Positions 56,547-64,000 of a DNA stretch of 64,000 bases are shown here, in pieces. The notes below the pieces were generated by a model that worked only from the letters and a program-made list of their open reading frames with translations, was not told the DNA's origin and did not search any database. The DNA is taken from assembly GCA_004321905.1 (NCBI GenBank), contig SCQF01000023.1, positions 157,300 to 221,299 of the forward strand. The letters run 5' to 3'. Origin of the DNA: Verrucomicrobiota bacterium. Lineage in GTDB: Bacteria; Verrucomicrobiota; Kiritimatiellia; CAIQIC01. Within the stretch, counting starts at the first letter, position 1. Every line of letters begins with the position of its first letter. The position numbers were made by a program, and so were the translations under genes.

Positions 56547-57323
56547 TCACGGCGCCGGCATGCGTTCCCAGACTTTGACCCAGTCAATCTCGAAGGTGTT
56601 GGTGGATTTTTCCTTGGAGCCGTAACCCGCCTTGGGACGTTCGCCGTTCCACGACTTGATGGTTGACTCACTGGTGAGCAACAGAAATTCCGGGGCCTTG
56701 GAGCCGGGACACTTTTCGTCGGTCGCGACGACCTTGCCGTCGCGGGTGAAACGATAACCGGTGTCATCCCACTCCACGCCGTAGTCGTGCCATTCGGCGC
56801 CGACGAGGTCGGTGAACTTGTGGTTGCTCGTCTTGTGCGTCACGGGTGTGTAGCTGCCCCAGTGCAACGCATACTGGTAAGCGCCCTTCATGAGGCCGGT
56901 GGTCTCCATGATGTCCATCTCGACGCCGTCCTGCGCAGCCTTGGCCGGGTCACCGGATTTGCCGTAGGTCGGCGATTGCGCCCAGAAGGCGACCTGCGTG
57001 CCGGGCTCAACGTGAAAACGACAACGCGCGACCGCTTTGCCCTGCGTCACCCAAAACTTTTTGCGCGTGGTCACAAAACCGCAGTGTGTCACGCCTTTTT
57101 CGTCCGTGAAAGTTGTGATCACGAGCTTGCCGTCCTTGACGTCCACCGCATCCGTCGCGTTCATCGCATCACGCCGCTGGCCGGTTTCGACGCTCCAGAT
57201 TTTCGGGTTCAGTTCCTTGCCGTCGAAATTTTCGTCGAGGGTCAGGTTCCAGCCCGGCGCAGCGGCGAAAGTTGTACCGGCGGTGAACAGGAGGCCAACG
57301 AGCCAGCGTCGCAAAGCCTGCAT
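56547..57323 (-). CDS. Glycoside hydrolase family 16, exported
   Basis: A beta-glucan- or galactan-cleaving enzyme (laminarinase, agarase, carrageenase class). After a signal peptide (RRWLVGLLFTAGTTFAAA) the GH16 domain runs from about residue 30 to the end. The catalytic motif ExDxxE is present as EMDIMET, and FWVTQGKAVARCRFHVEPGT and YHWGSYTP-type strands are typical. Exact substrate unknown. I place the start at ATG 57323; an ATG 18 bp upstream is also possible. Confidence 0.85.
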   Translation of the reverse strand: MQALRRWLVGLLFTAGTTFAAAPGWNLTLDENFDGKELNPKIWSVETGQRRDAMNATDAVDVKDGKLVITTFTDEKGVTHCGFVTTRKKFWVTQGKAVARCRFHVEPGTQVAFWAQSPTYGKSGDPAKAAQDGVEMDIMETTGLMKGAYQYALHWGSYTPVTHKTSNHKFTDLVGAEWHDYGVEWDDTGYRFTRDGKVVATDEKCPGSKAPEFLLLTSESTIKSWNGERPKAGYGSKEKSTNTFEIDWVKVWERMPAP

Positions 57324-57377
57324 GGGTGCATGGGTATGCATAGATGACCGGGCAGACTATCTGACCAGAGCGTGGTG

Positions 57378-57464
57378 TCAACACAACAACGACCGTGCCA
57401 AAAATCCGTGCGGCAGCGCGGTTGCGCCTGCGCCGCTAACCTTCAAAAAATCGCGCCGGTTCAT
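57378..57464 (-). pseudogene. Remnant of a Tat-exported protein
   Basis: A 28-codon frame MNRRDFLKVSGAGATALPH... matches the N-terminus of a twin-arginine signal peptide, then stops. The rest of the gene is absent; the GH16 start lies 55 bp downstream. Confidence 0.4.
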
Positions 57465-57497
57465 TCTTGCACTCCGTTGGCCACGCAGTATGCCAAA

Positions 57498-57548
57498 GCT
57501 TCCACGGTTTGGAACCAAAGCGAACACGATTTTCCAAGGCTTGGAAAA
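57498..57548. repeat. Paired 19-bp palindromes upstream of ftsK
   Basis: A degraded copy at 57498-57516 and a perfect one (TTTTCCAAGGCTTGGAAAA) at 57530-57548, 32 bp apart. The pair ends 53 bp before the ftsK ATG. Confidence 0.82.
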
Positions 57549-57600
57549 CACATATTCCGACGCTTGCGTGTCGCGGCGGCGGCGGGCTATTATGCCGCGC

Positions 57601-60027
57601 ATGGCCGTCAAAGTCATTCGCTCGTCAGGTTGGCGCTGGAGCTGGGGCATCATCGTCCTGCTCGTGGCGGTGTTGCTCTGGTTGAGTTTGCTCTCCTACC
57701 GCCCGGAAGACATTTCCGCGAATCAAATTCCGCCCAATTCACCAGCCCTGAATTTTATCGGGCCCGTGGGCGCGTGGGCGGCGTATCTGACGCTGATGGG
57801 GCTGGGTCTCGGCGCGTTTATACTCGCGACGGCGCTGGTGACGCTCGGCATCTTTATGATCTTCCAGCGCGAAGGTCGCGTCTGGCCGAAAGCGATTTGG
57901 CTGCTGGTGATGACGCTGATGTTTTCCGCGCTGTTTGAATTCGCGCCCACTTTCTGGGCCTCCACGGTGGCACGGCTGAATATCGGCTCCGCGGGCGGCG
58001 CGCTCGGCTACTTGGTCACCACGGGCTGGCTGATTTATTGGATTGGCTCGGTGGGCACGATCGTTACGGCGGTGGCGTTGTTGATCATCGGCTTCTTCCT
58101 GGTATTCGAGTTGCACCCCACCATGCTGGCGAAGCACGGCGCGGCGGGCGGCGTGTTTTTATGGGGCAAGTGGGCGGAGTGGCGCGCGGCACGGCGCGAT
58201 CAGCGCGAACAATTGGAGCACGAGCAGCGCGATGTGGCCAAGCGCCGCCGGCGACTCGAAGAAGCGCTGAAGGATAACGAGAAGATCGAGCCGCAGCCGG
58301 CGTTGCCGTTGGGCGTGGATGCCGCTCCGGTAGCGAAAACGACGGGGCAAGAACCCGCCATCGAAACGTCGCCGGCCGGAGAAGAATCAACTGCCGTCAC
58401 CGAAGAGACTCCGGCGCCCATCAAACGCAAATCGGCGCGCAAACCCAAGGCGGAACCCGTCGCGCCCCTCGCCCCGCCGGCACCCCTCGCGCATCCGGGA
58501 CCGTACAATCTGCCGCCGGTGGATTTGCTCGATCCGCTGCCGCCGGAAAAAGATCGCGCGCTTGATGGCGACTTCGCCAGTGGCGGTCAACTGCTCAAAG
58601 AGACGTTGGCGGAATTCGGCATCGAAGTGGATGTGACGAACGTCGAGCAAGGGCCGGTGGTCACACGTTATGAATTACTGCCAGCGCCCGGCGTGAAGGT
58701 GGAGAAGATCACCGCGCTCAGCAACAACATCGCGCTGAATATGAAGGCGGAGAGCATCCGCGTCCAAGCGCCGATCCCCGGCAAAGGGGTGGTGGGCATC
58801 GAAGTCCCGAATGGCCTGCGCACCGCGGTTTATCTGCGTGAACTCATGGAAAGCGACGCGTGGAAAAACACCTCCGCCGCGCTGCCGCTGGCACTCGGCA
58901 AGGACGTTGGCGGACGCGTAATCGTTGCCGACTTGGCCGATATGCCGCATCTGCTGATCGCCGGCGCGACGGGTTCGGGCAAGACGGTCTGCATGAATTC
59001 GATCCTCGCGGGCCTGCTGATGACGCGCACACCGGATCAGATGAAAATGATTCTCGTGGACCCCAAAATCGTCGAATTCGCCGCCTACAAAGATTTGCCG
59101 CACCTCGCTTGTCCGGTGATCACCGAGGCAAAAAAAGTTGCGTTCGGCTTGCGCTGGGCGATTCTGGAGATGGAGCGGCGCTATAAACTGTTTGCCAAAG
59201 TCCGCGTCCGCAATATCAAGGACTTCAACAAGCGCGAAATCGTCAAGCAACAGGAGTTGTTCACCGCGCCGCTGCCCGCAGTCGAAAACGGCGAACCGCC
59301 CCCCCCGCCACCACCGCCGAAAGCCGAAGACCTCGTCCCGGACCGGTTGCCCTATATCGTCATCGTTGTGGATGAACTCGCCGACTTGATGCTGGTGGCG
59401 CAGGCGGAGATCGAAAATCAAATCGCGCGGCTGGCGCAGATGAGCCGCGCGACGGGCATCCATCTTGTGCTCGCCACGCAGCGACCCTCGGTCAATGTCA
59501 TCACCGGCACGATCAAAGCCAATTTCCCCTCGCGGATCGCCTTCCAAGTGGCGCAGAAGGTGGATAGCCGCACGATCATTGATGCGATGGGCGCAGACAA
59601 ACTGCTCGGCAAGGGCGATATGCTCTTCCTGCCACCGGGTATCGGCCGCCTGACGCGCGCCCAAGGCACGCTGACAACCGATGGCGAAATCCATCGCGTC
59701 GTTGAATTTCTCAAGACACAGGGCCAGCCACAGTACGAGATGGCGCTCAAGGAAAAGGTCGAGGAGCGTGCCGGTGGCGACCTGCCGGACATGGATGAGG
59801 ACGACGAACTGATCGAACAGGCCATCGAAGTCATCCGCCAAACCAAGCGCGCTTCGACCAGTGGCGTACAGCGGCGGTTGAAAATCGGTTATACCCGCGC
59901 CGCGCGGATCATGGACATTTTGGAAGGCCGCGGTATGGTCGGCCCAGCCCAAGGCTCCGATCCGCGAGAAATTCTGATGGATTTGGACGGTGAGTTTCCG
60001 CATAATCGTGACAACGAACTCGCCTGA
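57601..60027 (+). CDS. ftsK: DNA translocase FtsK/SpoIIIE
   Basis: Membrane-anchored, ATP-driven DNA pump that clears and resolves chromosomes at the septum. The 808-aa protein has four to five N-terminal transmembrane helices (residues ~10-180), a Pro/Ala/Lys-rich linker (~230-300), the motor with Walker A GATGSGKT near residue 458 and YIVIVVDELADLM near 586, and the gamma winged-helix domain (STSGVQRRLKIGYTRAARIMD near 755) that reads orienting sequences. An in-frame ATG at 57592 is an alternative. The upstream frame that translates the palindrome pair is rejected. A RodZ-like gene follows 3 bp later. Confidence 0.95.
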   Translation: MAVKVIRSSGWRWSWGIIVLLVAVLLWLSLLSYRPEDISANQIPPNSPALNFIGPVGAWAAYLTLMGLGLGAFILATALVTLGIFMIFQREGRVWPKAIWLLVMTLMFSALFEFAPTFWASTVARLNIGSAGGALGYLVTTGWLIYWIGSVGTIVTAVALLIIGFFLVFELHPTMLAKHGAAGGVFLWGKWAEWRAARRDQREQLEHEQRDVAKRRRRLEEALKDNEKIEPQPALPLGVDAAPVAKTTGQEPAIETSPAGEESTAVTEETPAPIKRKSARKPKAEPVAPLAPPAPLAHPGPYNLPPVDLLDPLPPEKDRALDGDFASGGQLLKETLAEFGIEVDVTNVEQGPVVTRYELLPAPGVKVEKITALSNNIALNMKAESIRVQAPIPGKGVVGIEVPNGLRTAVYLRELMESDAWKNTSAALPLALGKDVGGRVIVADLADMPHLLIAGATGSGKTVCMNSILAGLLMTRTPDQMKMILVDPKIVEFAAYKDLPHLACPVITEAKKVAFGLRWAILEMERRYKLFAKVRVRNIKDFNKREIVKQQELFTAPLPAVENGEPPPPPPPPKAEDLVPDRLPYIVIVVDELADLMLVAQAEIENQIARLAQMSRATGIHLVLATQRPSVNVITGTIKANFPSRIAFQVAQKVDSRTIIDAMGADKLLGKGDMLFLPPGIGRLTRAQGTLTTDGEIHRVVEFLKTQGQPQYEMALKEKVEERAGGDLPDMDEDDELIEQAIEVIRQTKRASTSGVQRRLKIGYTRAARIMDILEGRGMVGPAQGSDPREILMDLDGEFPHNRDNELA

Positions 60028-60030
60028 TCT

Positions 60031-60621
60031 ATGGAAAATATTGGTCAACAACTAAAAGCCGCACGTGAACGCAAAAGCGTCACCGCTTCGCAGGCGGCGG
60101 CGGCCACGCACCTGAAGGTGCAACACGTCGAAGCTTTGGAGCGCGACGACTATAGCCGCCTGGCCGTGCCGACCTACGCCAAAGGCTTCCTCAAGATTTA
60201 CGCCGAGTATTTGGGCCTTGATCCCGCGCCGTTGCTGCGCGAGTACACCCTTCGGCACGCGCCAGTACCGACCGTGCCATCGGCCCCGGAGCCGGGCGCT
60301 TCGCGCGCATTATCAGCGGGCCGCTCCTTCCAGTTCCCGCAATTCAGTCTGCCGCCGCTGCCAACCATTTCTCCTGAATTGTTGCGCCGCGTGGCACTGG
60401 GCACGGGCGCGATCATTGTTGTGCTCTTGCTGGTCATGGCGGTGCGGCAGGGCTGCCATCGCGCAGCACCGGCGCCAACAATGCCACCCGCCGTCCATGT
60501 GGCCCCAGCCCAGCCCACGGTGGCAACGCCAACGCATACCAAACCCGCGCCGTGGATCATCGTCAACGAACCACCACCACCCTATTACCAGCGGCCTGCG
60601 ACACCCGCCACCATGCCATGA
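60031..60621 (+). CDS. RodZ-like helix-turn-helix membrane protein
   Basis: A 196-aa cell-shape/scaffold-type protein. Residues 1-~75 form a RodZ-type HTH domain (IGQQLKAARERKSVTASQAA, then VPTYAKGFLKIYAEYLGLD). A single transmembrane helix lies near 127-147 (LGTGAIIVVLLLVMAV), followed by a Pro-rich periplasmic tail. It is shorter than E. coli RodZ but has the same order. It sits 3 bp after ftsK and overlaps pgsA by 4 bp (ATGA), linking division, shape and phospholipid synthesis. Confidence 0.78.
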   Translation: MENIGQQLKAARERKSVTASQAAAATHLKVQHVEALERDDYSRLAVPTYAKGFLKIYAEYLGLDPAPLLREYTLRHAPVPTVPSAPEPGASRALSAGRSFQFPQFSLPPLPTISPELLRRVALGTGAIIVVLLLVMAVRQGCHRAAPAPTMPPAVHVAPAQPTVATPTHTKPAPWIIVNEPPPPYYQRPATPATMP

Positions 60622-61217
60622 AGCTGCCCGATCTGCTCACGCTTAGTCGTTTGGGTCTCGCCGCGCTATTGATCGGCTTGCTGACCATGCCGCTACCGTA
60701 TGCCAAGACCGCGGCGCTGGTCGTCTTCATCATCGCCAGCATCACTGATTTTCTGGACGGCGAACTGGCGCGGCGCGTCTATGGCGAAAGCGACTTCGGG
60801 CGCCTGATGGATCCGCTGACCGACAAAGTGCTCGTATGCGCCGCGTTTGTGGCGTTCGTGGAGTTGAAACTCATGCCGGCCTGGATCGTCGTCCTCATCA
60901 TCACCCGCGAGTTTTTGGTCACCGGCCTGCGGCTGCTGGCCACCACCCACGGCCAGGTGATTTCCGCCGGCTTCTGGGGCAAACACAAAACCGTGTCCCA
61001 AATGGTCACCATCATCATCCTGCTCGCGGGCCTGAGTTTCCGTAACGATATTGCGGAGTATTGGGCGCCAGACCGGGTGAACTGGTTCGATACGGTCTTT
61101 CCCTATGTCACGTTTGGCTTGAGTTGGTTTGTGGCACTCATCACCGCGCTATCCGGCGTGGTCTATTTCGTCAAACATCGGCGCCTCCTGTTGCCCAGCG
61201 GAGCCACCCGCTTGTGA
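60618..61217 (+). CDS. pgsA: CDP-alcohol phosphatidyltransferase, PgsA-like
   Basis: Transfers a phosphatidyl group from CDP-diacylglycerol to glycerol 3-phosphate, giving the precursor of phosphatidylglycerol. The 199-aa protein has the family motif DFLDGELARRVYGESDFGR with later MDPLTDK (near residues 42-70) and six or so hydrophobic helices. I chose ATG 60618, which overlaps the previous stop, over an upstream start inside the RodZ-like gene. Confidence 0.88.
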   Translation: MKLPDLLTLSRLGLAALLIGLLTMPLPYAKTAALVVFIIASITDFLDGELARRVYGESDFGRLMDPLTDKVLVCAAFVAFVELKLMPAWIVVLIITREFLVTGLRLLATTHGQVISAGFWGKHKTVSQMVTIIILLAGLSFRNDIAEYWAPDRVNWFDTVFPYVTFGLSWFVALITALSGVVYFVKHRRLLLPSGATRL

Positions 61218-61238
61218 ACAACCAGAGTCCCACACATC

Positions 61239-61805
61239 ATGAGCACTGATTGGAATATTCAAGCCGCAGCCAACACCTGCGCCGCCTGCAACAAAACCTT
61301 CACCGACGGTGAGCCGTTGTTTTCGCGTCTGCAATTCAGCGCGGAAGGTTATGCGCGCCGTGATTATTGCGCCGTCTGCTGGAATGATCCGGCGCGTTCG
61401 GGCGCCACGGGTGTCTGGCGCGGCGTATTCCGCGCACCGCCACCGCCGGCGGAAGAACCGCTCAAGAAAGAAACGGCCGAATCGCTGCTGCGCCACTTGA
61501 TGGAAACCGAGGACGCCCACCACGGCAACGCCATTTTCATCCTGGCGGTCATGCTCGAGCGCCGCCGGATTTTGGCCGAGCGCGACGTACAAACGCGCGC
61601 GGACGGCGTGAAAATCCGCGTCTATGAGCACAAGCAAACCGGCGAAACATTTTTCATCCCCGACCCCGAATTGAAGCTGGCCGAGTTGCAACACGTGCAG
61701 GAAGAAGTGGTCACGCTGCTCGGCGGCACGCCCAAGAAAATGGAAGAGAAAGCAGCCACAGAAAAACACGGACAGAACACGGACAACACCGTGGAGGCCC
61801 GCTGA
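61239..61805 (+). CDS. Zinc-ribbon-like protein with repeat-derived C-terminus
   Basis: A 188-aa protein of a small conserved group, function unknown. The N-terminal ~60 residues have two CxxC pairs (CAACNKTF and CAVCWND) in a zinc-ribbon arrangement with YARRDYC between. The middle is helical (ESLLRHLMETEDAHHGN) and may dimerise. The last ~17 residues (ATEKHGQNTDNTVEAR) are encoded by the terminal repeat of the adjoining cassette, so the natural end was replaced. The stop overlaps the GxxExxY start by one base (TGATG). Confidence 0.65.
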   Translation: MSTDWNIQAAANTCAACNKTFTDGEPLFSRLQFSAEGYARRDYCAVCWNDPARSGATGVWRGVFRAPPPPAEEPLKKETAESLLRHLMETEDAHHGNAIFILAVMLERRRILAERDVQTRADGVKIRVYEHKQTGETFFIPDPELKLAELQHVQEEVVTLLGGTPKKMEEKAATEKHGQNTDNTVEAR

Positions 61806-62209
61806 TGTTGGAGCATGGCGACATCACCGAAAAAATCATTGGTGCAACCTATGAGGTGTATCGTTGCCTCGGCTACGGTTTCCTGGAAAAGGTTTATCAA
61901 AAAGCACTCCAGGTAGAACTTCAGCAGCAAGGTTTGTCGGCTGAATTGGAACCCAAGCTGAAAGTTCACTACAAAGGAGTTCTCGTTGGTGAATATGCCG
62001 CTGATTTGCTCGTGGCCAAGATTGTAATCGTGGAATTGAAAGTGGCCGCCCAATACAACCCTGCTGACGAGGCACAATTACTAAACGAACTCAAGGCCAC
62101 CGGCATAAAAGTCGGGCTGTTAATCAACTTTGGGCGCCATAAAGTCGAATTTAAACGTATGGTTTTTTAGTCTTTTTTCATCCGTGTTTTGTCCGTGTTC
62201 ATCCGTGGC
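61755..62209. mobile_element. Inverted-repeat cassette with intact GxxExxY gene
   Basis: About 36-bp ends at 61755-61790 and 62174-62209 are inverted copies of each other with roughly three-quarters identity; both begin GCCAC and contain ACACGGACA-type units. Between them lies only the GxxExxY gene. No transposase is present. Related ends occur alone or empty at 31347-31402, 32246 and 54615. Confidence 0.6.
61805..62170 (+). CDS. GxxExxY protein, intact
   Basis: A 121-aa PD-(D/E)XK nuclease-like protein of unknown function. The name motif is at Gly25, Glu28 and Tyr31 (GFLEKVY). The putative active site is complete: Asp67 in the YAADLLV strand and Glu77-x-Lys79 in IVIVELK. The C-terminal strand LLINFGRHKVEFKRMVF is typical. 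The gene's whole body lies between inverted terminal repeats, and its start overlaps the stop of the zinc-ribbon gene, so it is probably expressed by read-through. Confidence 0.85.
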   Translation: MLEHGDITEKIIGATYEVYRCLGYGFLEKVYQKALQVELQQQGLSAELEPKLKVHYKGVLVGEYAADLLVAKIVIVELKVAAQYNPADEAQLLNELKATGIKVGLLINFGRHKVEFKRMVF

Positions 62210-62216
62210 TAAAATT

Positions 62217-63770
62217 ATGTTCGATCTACTCATCAACGGTGGAGATGTTTTGGATGGCACTGGCGCGCCGGCATGGCGCGCCGATGTGGCCATCGCCGGC
62301 GAACGCATCGCGGCGCTCGGCGATTTGACGAACGCCGAAGCGCGCACCACCATCAACGCCGCGGGGCGCATCGTTTGCCCCGGTTTCATTGATGTCCATT
62401 CGCATTCCGACACGTTCATCCTGCTGGAGCCGACCGCCCCAAGCAAAATTTTTCAAGGCGTCACGACCGAGATCGTCGGCAATTGCGGCGCTTCCACCGC
62501 GCCGCGCCAAGGCGTCTATCAGCTGCCGAGCGACTGGCGCGAAAAAAATTACCCCGGCACGTGGAGCAGCGTCGCGGAATATCGCGCGTTGCTGGCCCAC
62601 GTGCAGCCCGCGGTCAACATCGCGCTGCTGATCGGCCACAACAGCCTGCGCGCCGGCGTCATCGGCTATGACGCGCGCACCGCGACCGCCGACGAAGTGC
62701 GCGCGATGTGCGCTTTGCTGGATCGCGCGCTCGCTGAAGGCGGTGCGGGTTTGAGTACCGGTTTGATTTATACGCCCGGCCTTTATTCCGCGCCGGAGGA
62801 AGTGCGCGCGCTCACCGCCGTCGCCGCCCGGCACGGCAAAATGTACACCAGCCACATGCGCAGCGAGGGCGATCAACTGCTCGCAGCACTCGACGAGACG
62901 CTCGACCTTGGCCGAACAACCGGCGCACGCGTTGAGGTCTCGCACCTCAAAACGTCCGGACGCCGCAACTGGAAAAAACTCGACGCTGCGCTTGAAAAAA
63001 TCCGCACCGCCCAGGCGGCCGGCATCTGCGTCGCGGCCGATCGTTATCCCTACACCGCGAGTTGCACCGACCTCGACGTGATTCTACCCGACTGGGCGGC
63101 CGGCGATGGCCGCGATGCCGTACTTGCGCGGTTGCGCGATCCCACAACACGCCAGCGATTGCGCAACGAATTACAACGCGACACCGATTGGGCGACGATC
63201 ATGGTCGGCTCAATCACGCGAGCCGATCTTGCCCAATTCCGCGGCCAGCGTATCCCCGAGATCGCGGACGCGCTCGGCGTCGAACCCGTGGAGGCGGCGC
63301 TGCATTTGCTCGATGTGGACGAGCTACGACCGAGCGGCATATTTTTCGGCATGAGCGAGGAAAACATGTGGCGAATTCTCGCCGAGCCGTGGGTCATGAT
63401 CGGGTCCGATGCCTCAATCCGCGCGCTAACCGGCCCGCTGGCGGTGGACTTCCCCCACCCGCGCGCCTTCGGCACTTTCCCGCGGTTGCTGCGCGCCGCG
63501 CTCGACGGCCAAACCGTGCCGCTGCCGGAGATGATTCGCAAGATGACCAGCCTGCCCGCCGACCATTTCCAATTGAAGGGTCGCGGCCGCTTGGCCGCCG
63601 GTGCGTTTGCCGACGTCGTCGTTTTTGATCCGCAAACCGTCCGTGACCGCACCACGTTCGCGGCCCCGCGCCACTATGCCGAAGGCATCGAAAGCGTGAT
63701 CGTCAACGGTCGTTTGACGATGCAAAGCGGTCAATTTACCGGTTCCCGCGGCGGCTGCTTCCTCGATTAA
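62217..63770 (+). CDS. N-acyl-D-amino-acid deacylase family amidohydrolase
   Basis: A 517-aa metal-dependent amidohydrolase that probably removes acyl groups from N-acyl-D-amino acids or hydrolyses related dipeptides. Metal ligands are in FIDVHSHSDTF near residue 62, the bridging-Cys region GNCGAS near 95, SHMRSEGD near 216, VSHLKTSG near 243 and the Asp of IGSDAS near 396. The ATG at 62217 lies directly after the terminal repeat of the GxxExxY cassette and has no clear ribosome-binding site, so the insertion may have removed its original leader. Confidence 0.87.
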   Translation: MFDLLINGGDVLDGTGAPAWRADVAIAGERIAALGDLTNAEARTTINAAGRIVCPGFIDVHSHSDTFILLEPTAPSKIFQGVTTEIVGNCGASTAPRQGVYQLPSDWREKNYPGTWSSVAEYRALLAHVQPAVNIALLIGHNSLRAGVIGYDARTATADEVRAMCALLDRALAEGGAGLSTGLIYTPGLYSAPEEVRALTAVAARHGKMYTSHMRSEGDQLLAALDETLDLGRTTGARVEVSHLKTSGRRNWKKLDAALEKIRTAQAAGICVAADRYPYTASCTDLDVILPDWAAGDGRDAVLARLRDPTTRQRLRNELQRDTDWATIMVGSITRADLAQFRGQRIPEIADALGVEPVEAALHLLDVDELRPSGIFFGMSEENMWRILAEPWVMIGSDASIRALTGPLAVDFPHPRAFGTFPRLLRAALDGQTVPLPEMIRKMTSLPADHFQLKGRGRLAAGAFADVVVFDPQTVRDRTTFAAPRHYAEGIESVIVNGRLTMQSGQFTGSRGGCFLD

Positions 63771-63820
63771 TTTCCAAGCCTTGGAAGATGAATCAATCTG
63801 TTTTTCTAACCCTTGGAAAA
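63770..63820. repeat. Paired 19-bp palindromes after deacylase gene
   Basis: Copies at 63770-63788 (right arm degraded) and 63802-63820, 32 bp apart. The first overlaps the end of the deacylase stop codon. Confidence 0.85.
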
Positions 63821-63829
63821 CCGAAGTTC

Positions 63830-63990
63830 CGTGGGGTAGCGCGGGCTTCCAGCCTGCCCCACGAGGCCTCCGGCCTCGTTGCCTAGAGCGTTTCCATAAA
63901 TGATGAGGCCGGCTGAAGCCCCGGCGTAGATGCGGACTCCGTCCGCATCAGGAAAAGCGACCGGAGGTCGCTTCTACGTGGCGCGTGGCC
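63830..63990. repeat. Hairpin repeat cluster at window end
   Basis: Several GC-rich inverted repeats in series: GTGGGG with CCCCAC (63831-63862), GAGGCC with GGCCTC (63863-63877), GATGCGGAC with GTCCGCATC (63929-63950), and AAGCGACC with GGTCGCTT (63955-63973). No gene is seen. Confidence 0.65.
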
Positions 63991-64000
63991 AACATCACGT

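Noticed and set aside
57037..57600. Long N-terminal extension of ftsK
   Set aside because: Runs opposite the GH16 gene and through the palindrome pair; the first FtsK-like residues begin at 57601.
58675..60051. 458-aa open frame opposite ftsK
   Set aside because: Antisense shadow of the motor domain; no domain recognised.

Overview
The window looks like chromosomal DNA of a GC-rich, LPS-bearing Gram-negative bacterium, most likely from the Planctomycetes-Verrucomicrobia-Chlamydiae (PVC) superphylum, in or near Verrucomicrobiota/Kiritimatiellota. Support comes from the gene repertoire (LpxL-type acyltransferase, futalosine-route menaquinone genes, eukaryote-like IleS, GH95 and GH16 enzymes, a sulfatase, GxxExxY proteins) and from a very high load of short dispersed repeats, which is typical of these bacteria. 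The placement is inference; no database search was possible. I see no rRNA, tRNA, CRISPR array, prophage or complete insertion sequence.

Layout: 1-2958 nucleoside-kinase-like protein, ssb, gph. 2997-6162 an envelope pair (membrane protein and a GT2-methyltransferase fusion). 6259-7479 a cation diffusion facilitator. 7616-10840 ileS. 10902-14111 flippase, FHA membrane protein and glycosyltransferase. 14112-15125 a debris zone (broken glycosidase, hairpin repeats, one possible 32-residue membrane peptide). 15126-22707 a six-gene menaquinone operon. 22827-25190 GH95 fucosidase. 25264-25655 a degraded GxxExxY cassette. 25660-29448 argG and glgP. 29605-32232 a lipoprotein, a small membrane protein, hypB and lplA. 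32349-37031 pcnB, lysS, an NRPS remnant and a CCA-adding enzyme. 37235-42026 tig-clpP-clpX plus an exported nucleotidase. 42121-48896 a large membrane protein, a B12/radical SAM enzyme, an LpxL-like acyltransferase and two poorly known genes. 49047-53726 polyprenyl synthase, an unknown protein plus sulfatase, and serA. 53930-57323 a small membrane protein, gpmI and GH16. 57601-63770 ftsK, a RodZ-like gene, pgsA, a zinc-ribbon protein, an intact GxxExxY cassette and a D-aminoacylase.

How the genes work together: the 15-22.7 kb operon encodes mqnD, a mqnB-mqnP fusion, mqnM, mqnL, mqnA and a mqnE-mqnC fusion, so eight futalosine-pathway activities sit in six genes. Every junction is a 4-base ATGA or GTGA overlap. 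The polyprenyl synthase at 49 kb could supply the quinone side chain. The flippase, glycosyltransferases, large membrane proteins and LpxL homologue point to surface glycoconjugate assembly. GH95, GH16 and the sulfatase point to use of fucosylated or sulfated polysaccharides.

The most unusual signal is non-coding. A 19-bp palindrome, consensus TTTTCCAANNNTTGGAAAA, occurs about 35 times. Most copies are in pairs whose starts lie exactly 32 bp apart (19 + 13 + 19 = 51 bp), found between genes and, in frame, inside genes. Overlaid on it are a second family of hairpin repeats (two copies inserted in frame into the editing region of ileS, one in a membrane protein) and inverted-repeat cassettes that carry GxxExxY genes or are empty.
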